Shown piece by piece: positions 34,838 through 42,877 of a stretch of 64,000 bases of DNA. The notes under the pieces are model-generated. The model had not been told where the DNA came from. It did no database searches and was given only the letters and a program-made list of their open reading frames with translations. The stretch covers positions 153,278 through 217,277 of the forward strand of contig NZ_WAAT01000028.1 of the NCBI RefSeq assembly GCF_008806375.1, given 5' to 3'. The position numbers were made by a program, and so were the translations under genes. Position 1 is the stretch's first letter. The number at the start of each line of letters is the position of its first letter. Origin of the DNA: Pseudotamlana haliotis. GTDB lineage: Bacteria; Bacteroidota; Bacteroidia; Flavobacteriales; Flavobacteriaceae.

Positions 34838-36187
34838 TTATTTAGAGCCTTCTTTTTTGTTTGTATGCGGTTGGTAATAATTGGGCGGGAAACTATTAAT
34901 TTGACGCCAAAGTTCAAACCAAATAGGGACATCTTCTAATAAGGCTATAGTTCGAGCACCAGAACCGACTCTAATGGCTTCAGGCCATTTGTAATCTTCT
35001 TCATCAGGGGCTAGCAACACACGGTATTTGCCGTTAGTACTTATAAAATTTTCAATAGCTACAACTCGAGCACCATAAGTTCCGTAAGAGGCGTTTGGCC
35101 ATCCGCTAAACACGATGGCAGGCCATCCGTCAAATTGTACACGGACTTTTTCACCGATATGTAGCAGTGGTAAATCTATTGGGCTCGCGTAAGTTTCAAC
35201 CGCTAAATCATATTTTGCCGGCATGATACTCACTAAATCTTGCCCTTCTTTAAAAGTCACTCCAATACCACCGGTGTAGGCTCTGTTAATGTACCCATCT
35301 TGAGGCGCCGTAACGAAGAGTAAACTGTTACGTACTTTGTAATTAGAGTGGGCGTTTTCAAGTTTGGTAACCTGTGCCTGAGCATCATAACCACTAGATT
35401 GCGCGGTGTACATATCACTTTGTGCTTTTGAAATTTTATCGGCATAAGAAGCACTAATTCTAGAAAGTTCAAGCTGAGCGTTTAAAACTTCGTTCTGACT
35501 CGCAATGTATTTGTTTTCTTGTGAAATTAGTTTGGCCTGAGTTTCTTGTAGCTTTAAACGTTTTTCTTCAACATCCTTAACCGCTTTCAAGCCTTCCTGT
35601 TGAAGGGTTTCAATACGCTGAAACTGGCGTTCGGCAATATTCAAATTGGTTTTAGCAGCTTCTAAATCGATGCTGTCACTTTTTACCTTTAACCGAGCTT
35701 GTATTAATTTGTTTTCTGTTTGTTTGTTTTTTAATTTTTGCTCGTTAAGAATGGCGTTAATTTGTCTGTTTAAAGCTGCCACCTTGCCTTCATAAGCATT
35801 TACAGATGAAGATTTTGCTTCTATTTGTTGGTTGGTTCTTTCAACGAGTTTGTCATCAAAATAATCACTTTTCACTTCAGAAATTCTAAGAATCGTATCG
35901 CCTTTTTTTACATAATCACCTTCTTGTACAAACCACTCTTCAATACGTCCCGGAATTTGAGACATGATGTGCTGCGGACGCTGATCAGGCTTCAATGTAG
36001 TAACAACCCCATTACCGGTGATGTTTTGAGTCCATGGTAAGAAAAGCACAATCACACCAATAATCGCAATGGCTAATAAAAATTTATTAAGTTGCTTATA
36101 ATAGTTTTTATTGAAAATATCCTTACTAGATTTAAAACGCGTTAAATCTACTTTTTTGTTTAATTGATTGTTAGAAATATTAAGCAT
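34838..36187 (-). CDS. HlyD-family membrane fusion protein
   Basis: 449 aa. One membrane anchor (about residues 33-52), then a biotinyl-lipoyl-like segment PGRIEEWFVQEGDYVKKGDTILRI, a long coiled-coil hairpin (about 115-280), and a return lipoyl/beta-barrel region (FVTAPQDGYINRAYTGGIGVTFKEGQDLV). It links the ABC protein in the inner membrane to the TolC-like channel. Confidence 0.9.
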   Translation of the reverse strand: MLNISNNQLNKKVDLTRFKSSKDIFNKNYYKQLNKFLLAIAIIGVIVLFLPWTQNITGNGVVTTLKPDQRPQHIMSQIPGRIEEWFVQEGDYVKKGDTILRISEVKSDYFDDKLVERTNQQIEAKSSSVNAYEGKVAALNRQINAILNEQKLKNKQTENKLIQARLKVKSDSIDLEAAKTNLNIAERQFQRIETLQQEGLKAVKDVEEKRLKLQETQAKLISQENKYIASQNEVLNAQLELSRISASYADKISKAQSDMYTAQSSGYDAQAQVTKLENAHSNYKVRNSLLFVTAPQDGYINRAYTGGIGVTFKEGQDLVSIMPAKYDLAVETYASPIDLPLLHIGEKVRVQFDGWPAIVFSGWPNASYGTYGARVVAIENFISTNGKYRVLLAPDEEDYKWPEAIRVGSGARTIALLEDVPIWFELWRQINSFPPNYYQPHTNKKEGSK

Positions 36188-36190
36188 AGT

Positions 36191-37858
36191 TTATAGATTT
36201 TGAAGCGTTGCGTTTCCTTTTTCTAAAGTCAATAATTCAGTACAGCTTTTAGCCCAGTTTGGATCATTACTGATAACAATAATGGCCCAAGGGTTATCTT
36301 TGTGTGTTAAAAAGTCTATGATATCTGAAGATTCTTCTTTAGAAGTCTTGTTTAAAGGTTTTTCAAGGATCAATAGTTTAGGCGCTTTTAAAATTGCTCG
36401 TGCTAAAATAATTTTCTTAGAAACTGTAGATGATAACTGATTCCCTTCCGCTTGAATAACGGTATGCAATCCGTTAGGTTGGTCTTTTATAAAATCTCTC
36501 AAACCGACTTTGTCTAAAATCTCAAATATTTTTTCGTCAGATATGGCTGGGTTTCCAAAAGTTAAATTCTCTCGAATGGAACCTTCAAAAGGCGTTTCTT
36601 CCGCAAAGGACACTCCAACTTGTGATCGGTAATGGTTTAAGTTTATACTACCTATAGACATGTTATTGATGTAAACAGCACCAGATGTTGGCTCTAAAAC
36701 CCCTGCAATGAGTTTTAGTAAAGTCGATTTTCCACTACCGCTTTCACCGGTAATCAGGATGCGGCTTTTCTTGGTGATTTTTAAGGAAATGTTGTTTAAA
36801 ATGGGTTTGCTTTTGTTTGCCAATGCATAGGAAACTTGATCCAGTTCCACATTTAAACCATCTTTAAAAATAGGCATATCGCCGTCTTGACTTTCCATCT
36901 CTTTGTCAACGACCTGACCTATCTTTTCAATAGAAGTTAAGGCATCATAAAAAGATTCTAAGCCAAGAATTAATTTTTCAACAGAACCTATAATTAATAA
37001 GATGATGATTTCGGCAGCAACAAACTGACCGATATTCATTTCTTGATTTAAAACCAAAGCACCGCCAATAAGTAATAAACTTGCCGTGACAATCACTTTA
37101 AAGCTTATCATTTGAATAAACTGCAACTTGAGTATTTTAAAGTGACTTTCCCTAGATTTTAAATACTCACTAACGAGTTCATCATTTTTATTAAGTCCTA
37201 AACTGGTGCTTCCAGATAATTTGAAACTGGTTATCGTTCTGGCAATCTCTTGAATCCAGTGGGCGACTTTGTATTTGTTTTTAGATTCTTTTAAGCTCGT
37301 GTCTAAACCTTTTCTGGCTGTAAATTTAAAAATCACAAAGATTAAAATAAGAAGTAAAACACCAAATATGATGAAAAACGAGTGGTAGAAAGCCAGTAGT
37401 ATTAAAGCAAAAATCGTTTGTAAAACAGCAGTAGGTACATCGATAAGAATTTTTGATAAACTCTTTTGAAAGGTGATAGTGTCAAAAAAGCGGTTTGCTA
37501 ATTCAGGTGGGTGATAATTTTGTAATTCCGACATTTTTATCTTCGGAAAACGGTAGCTTAACTCAAATGAGGAACGCATAAAAACACGTTGTTGAATGGT
37601 TTCTAAAATACGCAACTGCATGATTTGTAAACCTCCAGCAAAAGCCACTCCAACGGTAACCAAAACAACCAAAACAATCCATGAGGTTGAAACCTGCGCC
37701 CCTTGAATAAGGTTAATAATAGCCTGAATACCTAAAGGAAGTGATAAAGAAATCACACCAGAAAATATAGCGTAGTAGAATATTTGTAATATATCCTTTT
37801 TTTCAAGTTCTATCAAACCTAAAAAACGTTGCCAAGGTGTCTTTGTGGGTTCCGTCAT
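36191..37858 (-). CDS. ABC exporter with a degenerate nucleotide-binding domain
   Basis: 555 aa. The transmembrane domain (about 1-310, roughly six spans) precedes a nucleotide-binding domain (about 330-555). Walker A is intact (TGESGSGKSTLL). Other motifs are not: the signature reads LSSTVSKK instead of LSGGQ, Walker B reads LLILEKPLN so the Asp is Glu and the catalytic Glu is Lys, the Q-loop reads VGVSFAEETPF without Gln, and the switch reads VISNDPNW with Asn in place of His. ATP binding may remain but hydrolysis is doubtful. It has no N-terminal C39 peptidase domain. Substrate unknown. Confidence 0.88.
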   Translation of the reverse strand: MTEPTKTPWQRFLGLIELEKKDILQIFYYAIFSGVISLSLPLGIQAIINLIQGAQVSTSWIVLVVLVTVGVAFAGGLQIMQLRILETIQQRVFMRSSFELSYRFPKIKMSELQNYHPPELANRFFDTITFQKSLSKILIDVPTAVLQTIFALILLAFYHSFFIIFGVLLLILIFVIFKFTARKGLDTSLKESKNKYKVAHWIQEIARTITSFKLSGSTSLGLNKNDELVSEYLKSRESHFKILKLQFIQMISFKVIVTASLLLIGGALVLNQEMNIGQFVAAEIIILLIIGSVEKLILGLESFYDALTSIEKIGQVVDKEMESQDGDMPIFKDGLNVELDQVSYALANKSKPILNNISLKITKKSRILITGESGSGKSTLLKLIAGVLEPTSGAVYINNMSIGSINLNHYRSQVGVSFAEETPFEGSIRENLTFGNPAISDEKIFEILDKVGLRDFIKDQPNGLHTVIQAEGNQLSSTVSKKIILARAILKAPKLLILEKPLNKTSKEESSDIIDFLTHKDNPWAIIVISNDPNWAKSCTELLTLEKGNATLQNL

Positions 37859-37860
37859 AG

Positions 37861-38535
37861 TTATAATTTTAAGGTGTTTAATGTCAAATTAGTGAAAAAG
37901 CAAGAAGGGTGAATCTCTTCGTTACAAGTGGTTGTTTTTGGTAAATGCTCTTTTAAAAAGTGTTGGTGCAAACTGCCTTCAATAATGGTACTTGCTAATG
38001 AGTAAGTAAAGATGTAATTTGGTGCAGCTTCGGTAATCATGGTGCTTAAGCGTGCTACCAAACGTTTGTAAATTTCAAAATAACCCGCTTTATTTTCCTG
38101 GTCCACTTCTTTAGTTAAAAAGGATTTGTAGCTTTCGTTAATAATGATATTGTTTAATGTGATTTCGTTGATATGTGAATAATTAGAGTCCTTCTCCGTA
38201 GTGCGGCATAGGATAAATATGGCCTTTTCAAGCTTTTCTTTTTTGTCTTGAATACTATAGGTTTCAATAACTACTTGATATTCTAACCAAGCCCAATACC
38301 AAGACGATAAATACAGTAATAATTTATGCTTGTTTTCAAAATAACGGTAAATAGAACTTTCGTTAGAACCAATTGCTGTACCTAATTTTTTAAAGGTGAA
38401 AGCTTCAAAGCCAATATTATCTAATAAATGGATGCTGTGTTGTATGATACGTTTGCCTAATGCTGAAGATTCGGGGTCTTTAACGTAAATTTGGTCTGGG
38501 ACCGAAATTTTAAGGTTAGCAAGAAGGTTGCGCAT
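37861..38535 (-). CDS. TetR-family transcriptional regulator
   Basis: 224 aa. Helix-turn-helix near residues 30-75 (RIIQHSIHLLDNIGFEAFTFKKLG then TAIGSNESSIYRYFENKHKLL) and a helical ligand-binding domain. It is the first gene of the export operon (2 nt before the ABC gene) and likely represses it from the palindrome at 38561. The inducer is unknown. Confidence 0.85.
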   Translation of the reverse strand: MRNLLANLKISVPDQIYVKDPESSALGKRIIQHSIHLLDNIGFEAFTFKKLGTAIGSNESSIYRYFENKHKLLLYLSSWYWAWLEYQVVIETYSIQDKKEKLEKAIFILCRTTEKDSNYSHINEITLNNIIINESYKSFLTKEVDQENKAGYFEIYKRLVARLSTMITEAAPNYIFTYSLASTIIEGSLHQHFLKEHLPKTTTCNEEIHPSCFFTNLTLNTLKL

Positions 38536-38560
38536 AAACAGTTATTTTAAATGTCAAAAA

Positions 38561-38577
38561 TAATAGTAATACTATTA
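38561..38577. promoter_or_regulatory. Putative TetR operator palindrome
   Basis: TAATAGTAATACTATTA is a perfect 8-bp inverted repeat around one central base, 26 nt upstream of the tetR start codon. Size and position fit an autoregulatory TetR operator for the export operon. Confidence 0.6.
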
Positions 38578-38803
38578 ACAGGTGCAATTATAGCTATTAT
38601 AAATTTTTATTGTTAATCAATAAAATCTATTTAATAATTATTTAACATAGGTTTGATTTAAGGTAGATTGTTATTCTGTTTGTTAGCTAATTTTTTTGAG
38701 GTTGTTATTGTTCCTCATATTGGTTATAAATTTAGAAGATTAAGTGCTCTCGTTACTTGAGTCTCGTTCTTTCGAAATGCGAAAGCACTTACAATCGTTA
38801 TGG

Positions 38804-39505
38804 TTAGTGGCAGTCTATTTCATTAGTTATACCGTCATAAACAGGAGCAGGAGAGAGGTAAGGAATCCCCAAGCCAAGTCCACGAACAATAAATAAAAGG
38901 CCAATAATCACAATAAAAGCAGGAATTAAATTTTGGATGCGTTGTCTTGTTTTTCCTTTTAAAAACTGACTAAAATAAATGGCTGTAGTCATTAACGGGA
39001 TGGTGCCTAATCCAAAAACGGCCATATACAAACTTCCTGAAGCCGTGTTTCCGCTAGCAATAGCCGCAAAAACCGCCATGTAAACGAGGCCACATGGTAA
39101 AAAACCGTTTAAAAAACCAATGGTTAGAAAGGTGTCGTAGCTTTTTCTTTTTATAGCTTTTCCTAGTGCTGATTTGATTTTAGAAATGCCACGATAAATG
39201 GGTTTTGAAGCGTTGTATTTATTAAATATTCTCTTCGGAATAAAAACCACAAGAATCATTAATACTCCAATGACGATAGATAGCTGTTGCTGAAAACCAA
39301 AAAGGTAAAATTGTTTGCCTATAAAGCCAAAAATGAGCCCAATAATACTGTAAGACAGCAGGCGCCCGAAGTGATAAATAAATATTTGGCTGACTTTTTT
39401 GGCTTGATTAGAACGGTCTACGGGAAGCATAAAAGCGATAGGGCCACACATACCCACGCAGTGAAAACTGCCTAATAAGCCTAATATGAATGCCGAAACC
39501 AGCAT
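38804..39505 (-). CDS. SafE/UreH-type membrane protein of the cco cluster
   Basis: 233 aa from the ATG at 39505, two bases after the ccoH stop. The 27 residues encoded upstream overlap ccoH and are rejected. It has about six membrane spans, with LGSFHCVGMCGPIAFMLP in the first and NGFLPCGLVYMAVFAA in the middle, characteristic of the DsbD-like/UreH transmembrane family. Genes of this family accompany ccoGHIS clusters and are thought to take part in copper or thiol handling during oxidase assembly. Confidence 0.85.
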   Translation of the reverse strand: MLVSAFILGLLGSFHCVGMCGPIAFMLPVDRSNQAKKVSQIFIYHFGRLLSYSIIGLIFGFIGKQFYLFGFQQQLSIVIGVLMILVVFIPKRIFNKYNASKPIYRGISKIKSALGKAIKRKSYDTFLTIGFLNGFLPCGLVYMAVFAAIASGNTASGSLYMAVFGLGTIPLMTTAIYFSQFLKGKTRQRIQNLIPAFIVIIGLLFIVRGLGLGIPYLSPAPVYDGITNEIDCH

Positions 39506-39506
39506 A

Positions 39507-39953
39507 TTAAAGGTGTATTTCTTCCTTGAAAAGATAATCTTCCTTTTGGTATGTCCATTCGATTCTAAGGTCCCAACGTCCATCAACCAAGCGTTTGTCT
39601 GAAATCAATAATTCAGAGCCCTCTAAATTTATTGGCGTTTCAAAATCTAACTTTTTACTAGAAGGGCGGTAAAGCATTACTTTTCCTGTGATGTTTTTAT
39701 AGTCTAAATCTTTAGGAAAATAGACAACAAGGCCTTCCGGACTTTTTCTATAGCTGATGTTCTCTTTTAATGTTTTAGCGTTGTTTAAACGGTCTATATC
39801 GTTTTGATAAGCCAATTCAACCCCGTAATAATCTTCAGTAACCAATTCATGGTCGTAGGCCTTATCTACATTCATTGTAATCACAAAATATAGAATGAAG
39901 GATATAAATCCCACAAAGGCTAATACGATGCTTGTTCCCCAGTTTATTTTCAT
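39507..39953 (-). CDS. ccoH: cbb3 oxidase assembly protein CcoH (FixH-like)
   Basis: 148 aa. One N-terminal membrane span (about 7-27), then YDHELVTEDYYGVELAYQNDIDRL, a FixH hallmark with YY.(x)E..YQ, and a periplasmic beta domain. FixH/CcoH interacts with the oxidase during maturation. It is encoded between ccoG (234 bp upstream) and the SafE-like gene. Confidence 0.9.
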   Translation of the reverse strand: MKINWGTSIVLAFVGFISFILYFVITMNVDKAYDHELVTEDYYGVELAYQNDIDRLNNAKTLKENISYRKSPEGLVVYFPKDLDYKNITGKVMLYRPSSKKLDFETPINLEGSELLISDKRLVDGRWDLRIEWTYQKEDYLFKEEIHL

Positions 39954-40187
39954 TGTGTTTTAATTAAAAGTGAATAATGAAAAATTTAAATTTAGTAATT
40001 GCTTATATTTTATAACAGCTTGAGTTGTTAAAGTGTTACTTCTCCATTGTTTTTTAGAGGAACAAGTCAACACATATTAAACGTAAAGCCACCCAAGCTA
40101 CTAATACTAACTATAATATTTTGTTATTTTATTTGTTGACCCCTCTAACGGATAAATATTAATTATTCCCTTTTAATTTTTAATTCA

Positions 40188-41612
40188 CTACTTAAAACTC
40201 CGTGGCCCCAAAAAGTTAGCCGTAGTCGTTTCTATCAAATCATCACCTTCATAAACGCCTATTTCTATTTTATTTCGGTCACCTGTTAAGGCTGAATTAT
40301 TAATTTCAACGAACAAGGTGCCTTCAGCTAGGCCTTGACTAGGCACATGAAGTTTGTTGGTAGTCGCAACAATTTTAAGCGTGCCTTTATGTGATAGTAA
40401 TTTAAGGGTGACATCATCAAAATCGCGTGTGGTTTTGTTAACGAGTTTATAGGTAAAAACATTACTAATGATGTTGTTGTCTTTGTGCTCATAAAGTTGT
40501 CCTGGAAGCCTTAAAACATTGGCTTCAATATCATTTCTTAGGAATAACATACCGGTTAACAATCCAGTAAGAATGACTAAAACAGCGGTATAACCTTTTA
40601 AACGTGGTGTGAATTTAAACTTGGCTTTTTTCTCTATTTCTTCCTCGCTGGCATAACGTATCAAACCTTTTGGTAAGTTGATGCTTTCCATGATATGGTC
40701 GCATTCATCTATACAGGCGGTACAGTTGACGCATTCAAGCTGTGTACCGTTACGAATATCTATTCCGGTAGGGCAGACGTTTACACATTGTTTACAGTCG
40801 ATGCAATCACCATGACCTAAGGCATCACGATCTTCGTTTTTCTTGAATTTTTTTCTTCCGTTTTCGGCTTCACCACGTTTGTGGTCGTAGGCAACAACAA
40901 TAGACTTGGTGTCTAAAAGCACCCCTTGTAGTCTTCCGTAAGGGCAAGCAATGATACATACCTGTTCTCTAAACCACGCAAAAATAAAGTAGAAGACCGC
41001 CGTGAAAATGATGAGTGAAACTAAAGTGCTCAAATGAGCACTTGGTCCGGCTTTGATGTATTGAATGAGTTTATCGCTCCCTATTAAATAGGCCAAGAAT
41101 ACATTGGCAATAATGAAAGAAATGAGTAAAAATATAAAGAGTTTTAACCCTTTTTTTCTGATTTTTTCGGCATTCCAAGGTTGTTTCGCCAAGCGCATTT
41201 GTTTACCGCGGTCGCCTTCAATCCAAAATTCAATACGGCGGAATACCATTTCCATAAAAATGGTTTGCGGGCAAACCCATCCGCAAAAGATTCTACCAAA
41301 AGCCACGGTAAAAAGGGCGATAAATATCACGCCAATAATCATGGAGATGACAAATAAGTAAAAATCTTGAGGCCAAAACGGGAATCCGAATATATTAAAA
41401 CGACGTTCTAATACATTAAACATTAAAAACTGGTTGCCGTTCACCTTGATGAAAGGTGCTGTGATTAAAAATGTTAATAATACGTAGCTAACATATTTAC
41501 GGTATTTGTAGAGTTTGCCGTTAGGTTTTTTAGGAAATACCCATGCGCGCTTACCGTCTTTGGTAACCGTGCCAATTGAATCTCTAAATGTTTCGTTGTC
41601 TTGCGGTTCCAA
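40188..41612 (-). CDS. ccoG: Cytochrome c oxidase accessory protein CcoG
   Basis: 474 aa membrane ferredoxin-like protein (RdxA/FixG). About five membrane spans, with GRIFCGWVCPQTIFMEMVFRR in the first half. Two [4Fe-4S] motifs (CIDCKQCVNVCPTGIDIRNG and CVNCTACIDECDHIM) follow near residues 270-310, then a C-terminal Ig-like domain. CcoG reduces Cu(II) during cbb3 assembly. Confidence 0.94.
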   Translation of the reverse strand: MEPQDNETFRDSIGTVTKDGKRAWVFPKKPNGKLYKYRKYVSYVLLTFLITAPFIKVNGNQFLMFNVLERRFNIFGFPFWPQDFYLFVISMIIGVIFIALFTVAFGRIFCGWVCPQTIFMEMVFRRIEFWIEGDRGKQMRLAKQPWNAEKIRKKGLKLFIFLLISFIIANVFLAYLIGSDKLIQYIKAGPSAHLSTLVSLIIFTAVFYFIFAWFREQVCIIACPYGRLQGVLLDTKSIVVAYDHKRGEAENGRKKFKKNEDRDALGHGDCIDCKQCVNVCPTGIDIRNGTQLECVNCTACIDECDHIMESINLPKGLIRYASEEEIEKKAKFKFTPRLKGYTAVLVILTGLLTGMLFLRNDIEANVLRLPGQLYEHKDNNIISNVFTYKLVNKTTRDFDDVTLKLLSHKGTLKIVATTNKLHVPSQGLAEGTLFVEINNSALTGDRNKIEIGVYEGDDLIETTTANFLGPRSFK

Positions 41613-41627
41613 ATCTTTTTGAATTAA

Positions 41628-41656
41628 GACCCCATGAGCTGGTGACTCATGAGGTC
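41628..41656 (-). other. Stem-loop between ccoP and ccoG
   Basis: GACCCCATGAG / CTCATGAGGTC forms an 11-bp stem with one mismatch and a 7-nt loop, without a clear U tract. It may set mRNA stability or the relative level of ccoG compared with the oxidase subunits rather than end transcription. Confidence 0.5.
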
Positions 41657-41680
41657 ATGTTTAATGTAATTAATCTAGTT

Positions 41681-42673
41681 TTATTCGCTTATAACTTCAG
41701 CAGGTACTTCTGCTTCCGTTTGTAGGGTTGAATCTGGTTGAACTTCAGCTTCGCCTTCCTCAGAAGTTTCTGTTGGTGCTTCCGAAGCATCGCCAGCATT
41801 TGGGTCTACGATAATATCACCTTCAGCTACTTTAGGATTTGCTGGGGTTGTACCTTGAAAGGTTAAAACGTAACTAGCAACCTGCGCAATTTCTAAAGGT
41901 TTTAACTGGGCTTTCCAAGCAATCATACCTTTTCCTGAGCGACCACCTTCAGAAATGGTGTGGAATATACTTTTAATATCGCCACCTAGAATCCAGTGGT
42001 TGTCTGTTAAATTCGGACCAATACCACCGCCACCATCAGCCATGTGACAAGCCACACAGTTGGTTTGGAAAACGTTTTTACCAGCGGTTAAATCGGATGC
42101 CTCTGTAAGAATGGTTACTGTATTCACATCTACCAAGCCTTTAGCGGTTTTCTTGTAGGCTTCAATGGCTACTTGAGCTTCAGCAATCTCTTCATTTAAT
42201 TCTTCAATTTGATTTTGACCGCCAAAAACTTCATATCTAATGAGGTAAACCACTGCAAAAACAATGGAGATGTAAAAGGCGTATTTCCACCAAGGTGGTA
42301 AATCATTATCTAATTCCTTAATGCCATCATAACTGTGGTCAAGAATGATTTCACCTTCTTGTTCAATAGGTTTAGAACCTAATAATTTGATGTACGTGTC
42401 TTTCAGCCAAGTTATTTTTGCCGATTTATTTTTTTCTGCTATAAATTTGGCTTTGGCCTCAGGAGATAACTTCTGAAACATCACATTTTCCAGAGAGCCT
42501 ACAATACCTTCTATAGCAATTAATATAAAAAGCACCAAAAGTAAGAACAGTAATACGGCTGGATATTTTACAAAAGCGGGTTGTTTTCCTGAATCTACAA
42601 AAAATTCGACCGTTCCTAGAATGATAAAAAATAGGACCGGAACACGAATCCAAGATGGTATTAAATTTTTCAT
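41681..42673 (-). CDS. ccoP: cbb3 oxidase subunit III, c-type cytochrome
   Basis: 330 aa from the ATG at 42673, which overlaps the ccoQ stop by 4 nt; the longer upstream frame overlaps ccoQ and is rejected. Two membrane spans lie in the N-terminal half, followed by a coiled segment and one cytochrome c domain with NCVACHMADGGGGIGPNL and the Met ligand region GRSGKGMIAW. Only one CxxCH is present, whereas proteobacterial CcoP has two. The C-terminal 45 residues are Glu/Pro-rich. Confidence 0.92.
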   Translation of the reverse strand: MKNLIPSWIRVPVLFFIILGTVEFFVDSGKQPAFVKYPAVLLFLLLVLFILIAIEGIVGSLENVMFQKLSPEAKAKFIAEKNKSAKITWLKDTYIKLLGSKPIEQEGEIILDHSYDGIKELDNDLPPWWKYAFYISIVFAVVYLIRYEVFGGQNQIEELNEEIAEAQVAIEAYKKTAKGLVDVNTVTILTEASDLTAGKNVFQTNCVACHMADGGGGIGPNLTDNHWILGGDIKSIFHTISEGGRSGKGMIAWKAQLKPLEIAQVASYVLTFQGTTPANPKVAEGDIIVDPNAGDASEAPTETSEEGEAEVQPDSTLQTEAEVPAEVISE

Positions 42674-42858
42674 GATATGTCGTCGTTTTGGTGGTTGTCT
42701 AAAGGTATATTGCTCACTCTGTTGATGTATTCTTTTTTGGCGGTAATTACCCACCAAAACAAGGCTACAAAAAAGATGAAAAAGATTAATAAAGAGATTA
42801 TCGGGAAGATTTCTATCCCGGCAATACTCTCCATATGGTTTTTTATATATTTTAACAT
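42670..42858 (-). CDS. ccoQ: CcoQ-like small oxidase subunit
   Basis: 62 aa with one membrane span (about 17-38; FPIISLLIFFIFFVALFWW) followed by the AKKEY segment typical of CcoQ/FixQ. It lies between ccoNO and ccoP and overlaps the ccoP start by 4 nt. CcoQ stabilises the cbb3 complex. Confidence 0.85.
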   Translation of the reverse strand: MLKYIKNHMESIAGIEIFPIISLLIFFIFFVALFWWVITAKKEYINRVSNIPLDNHQNDDIS

Positions 42859-42877
42859 GTTTGCCGTTTTTAGGTCG

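Noticed and set aside
36191-37858. ABC gene as a pseudogene
   Set aside because: The frame is intact, Walker A is perfect and spacing to both neighbours is 2-3 nt, so I treat the motif changes as a property of the protein.
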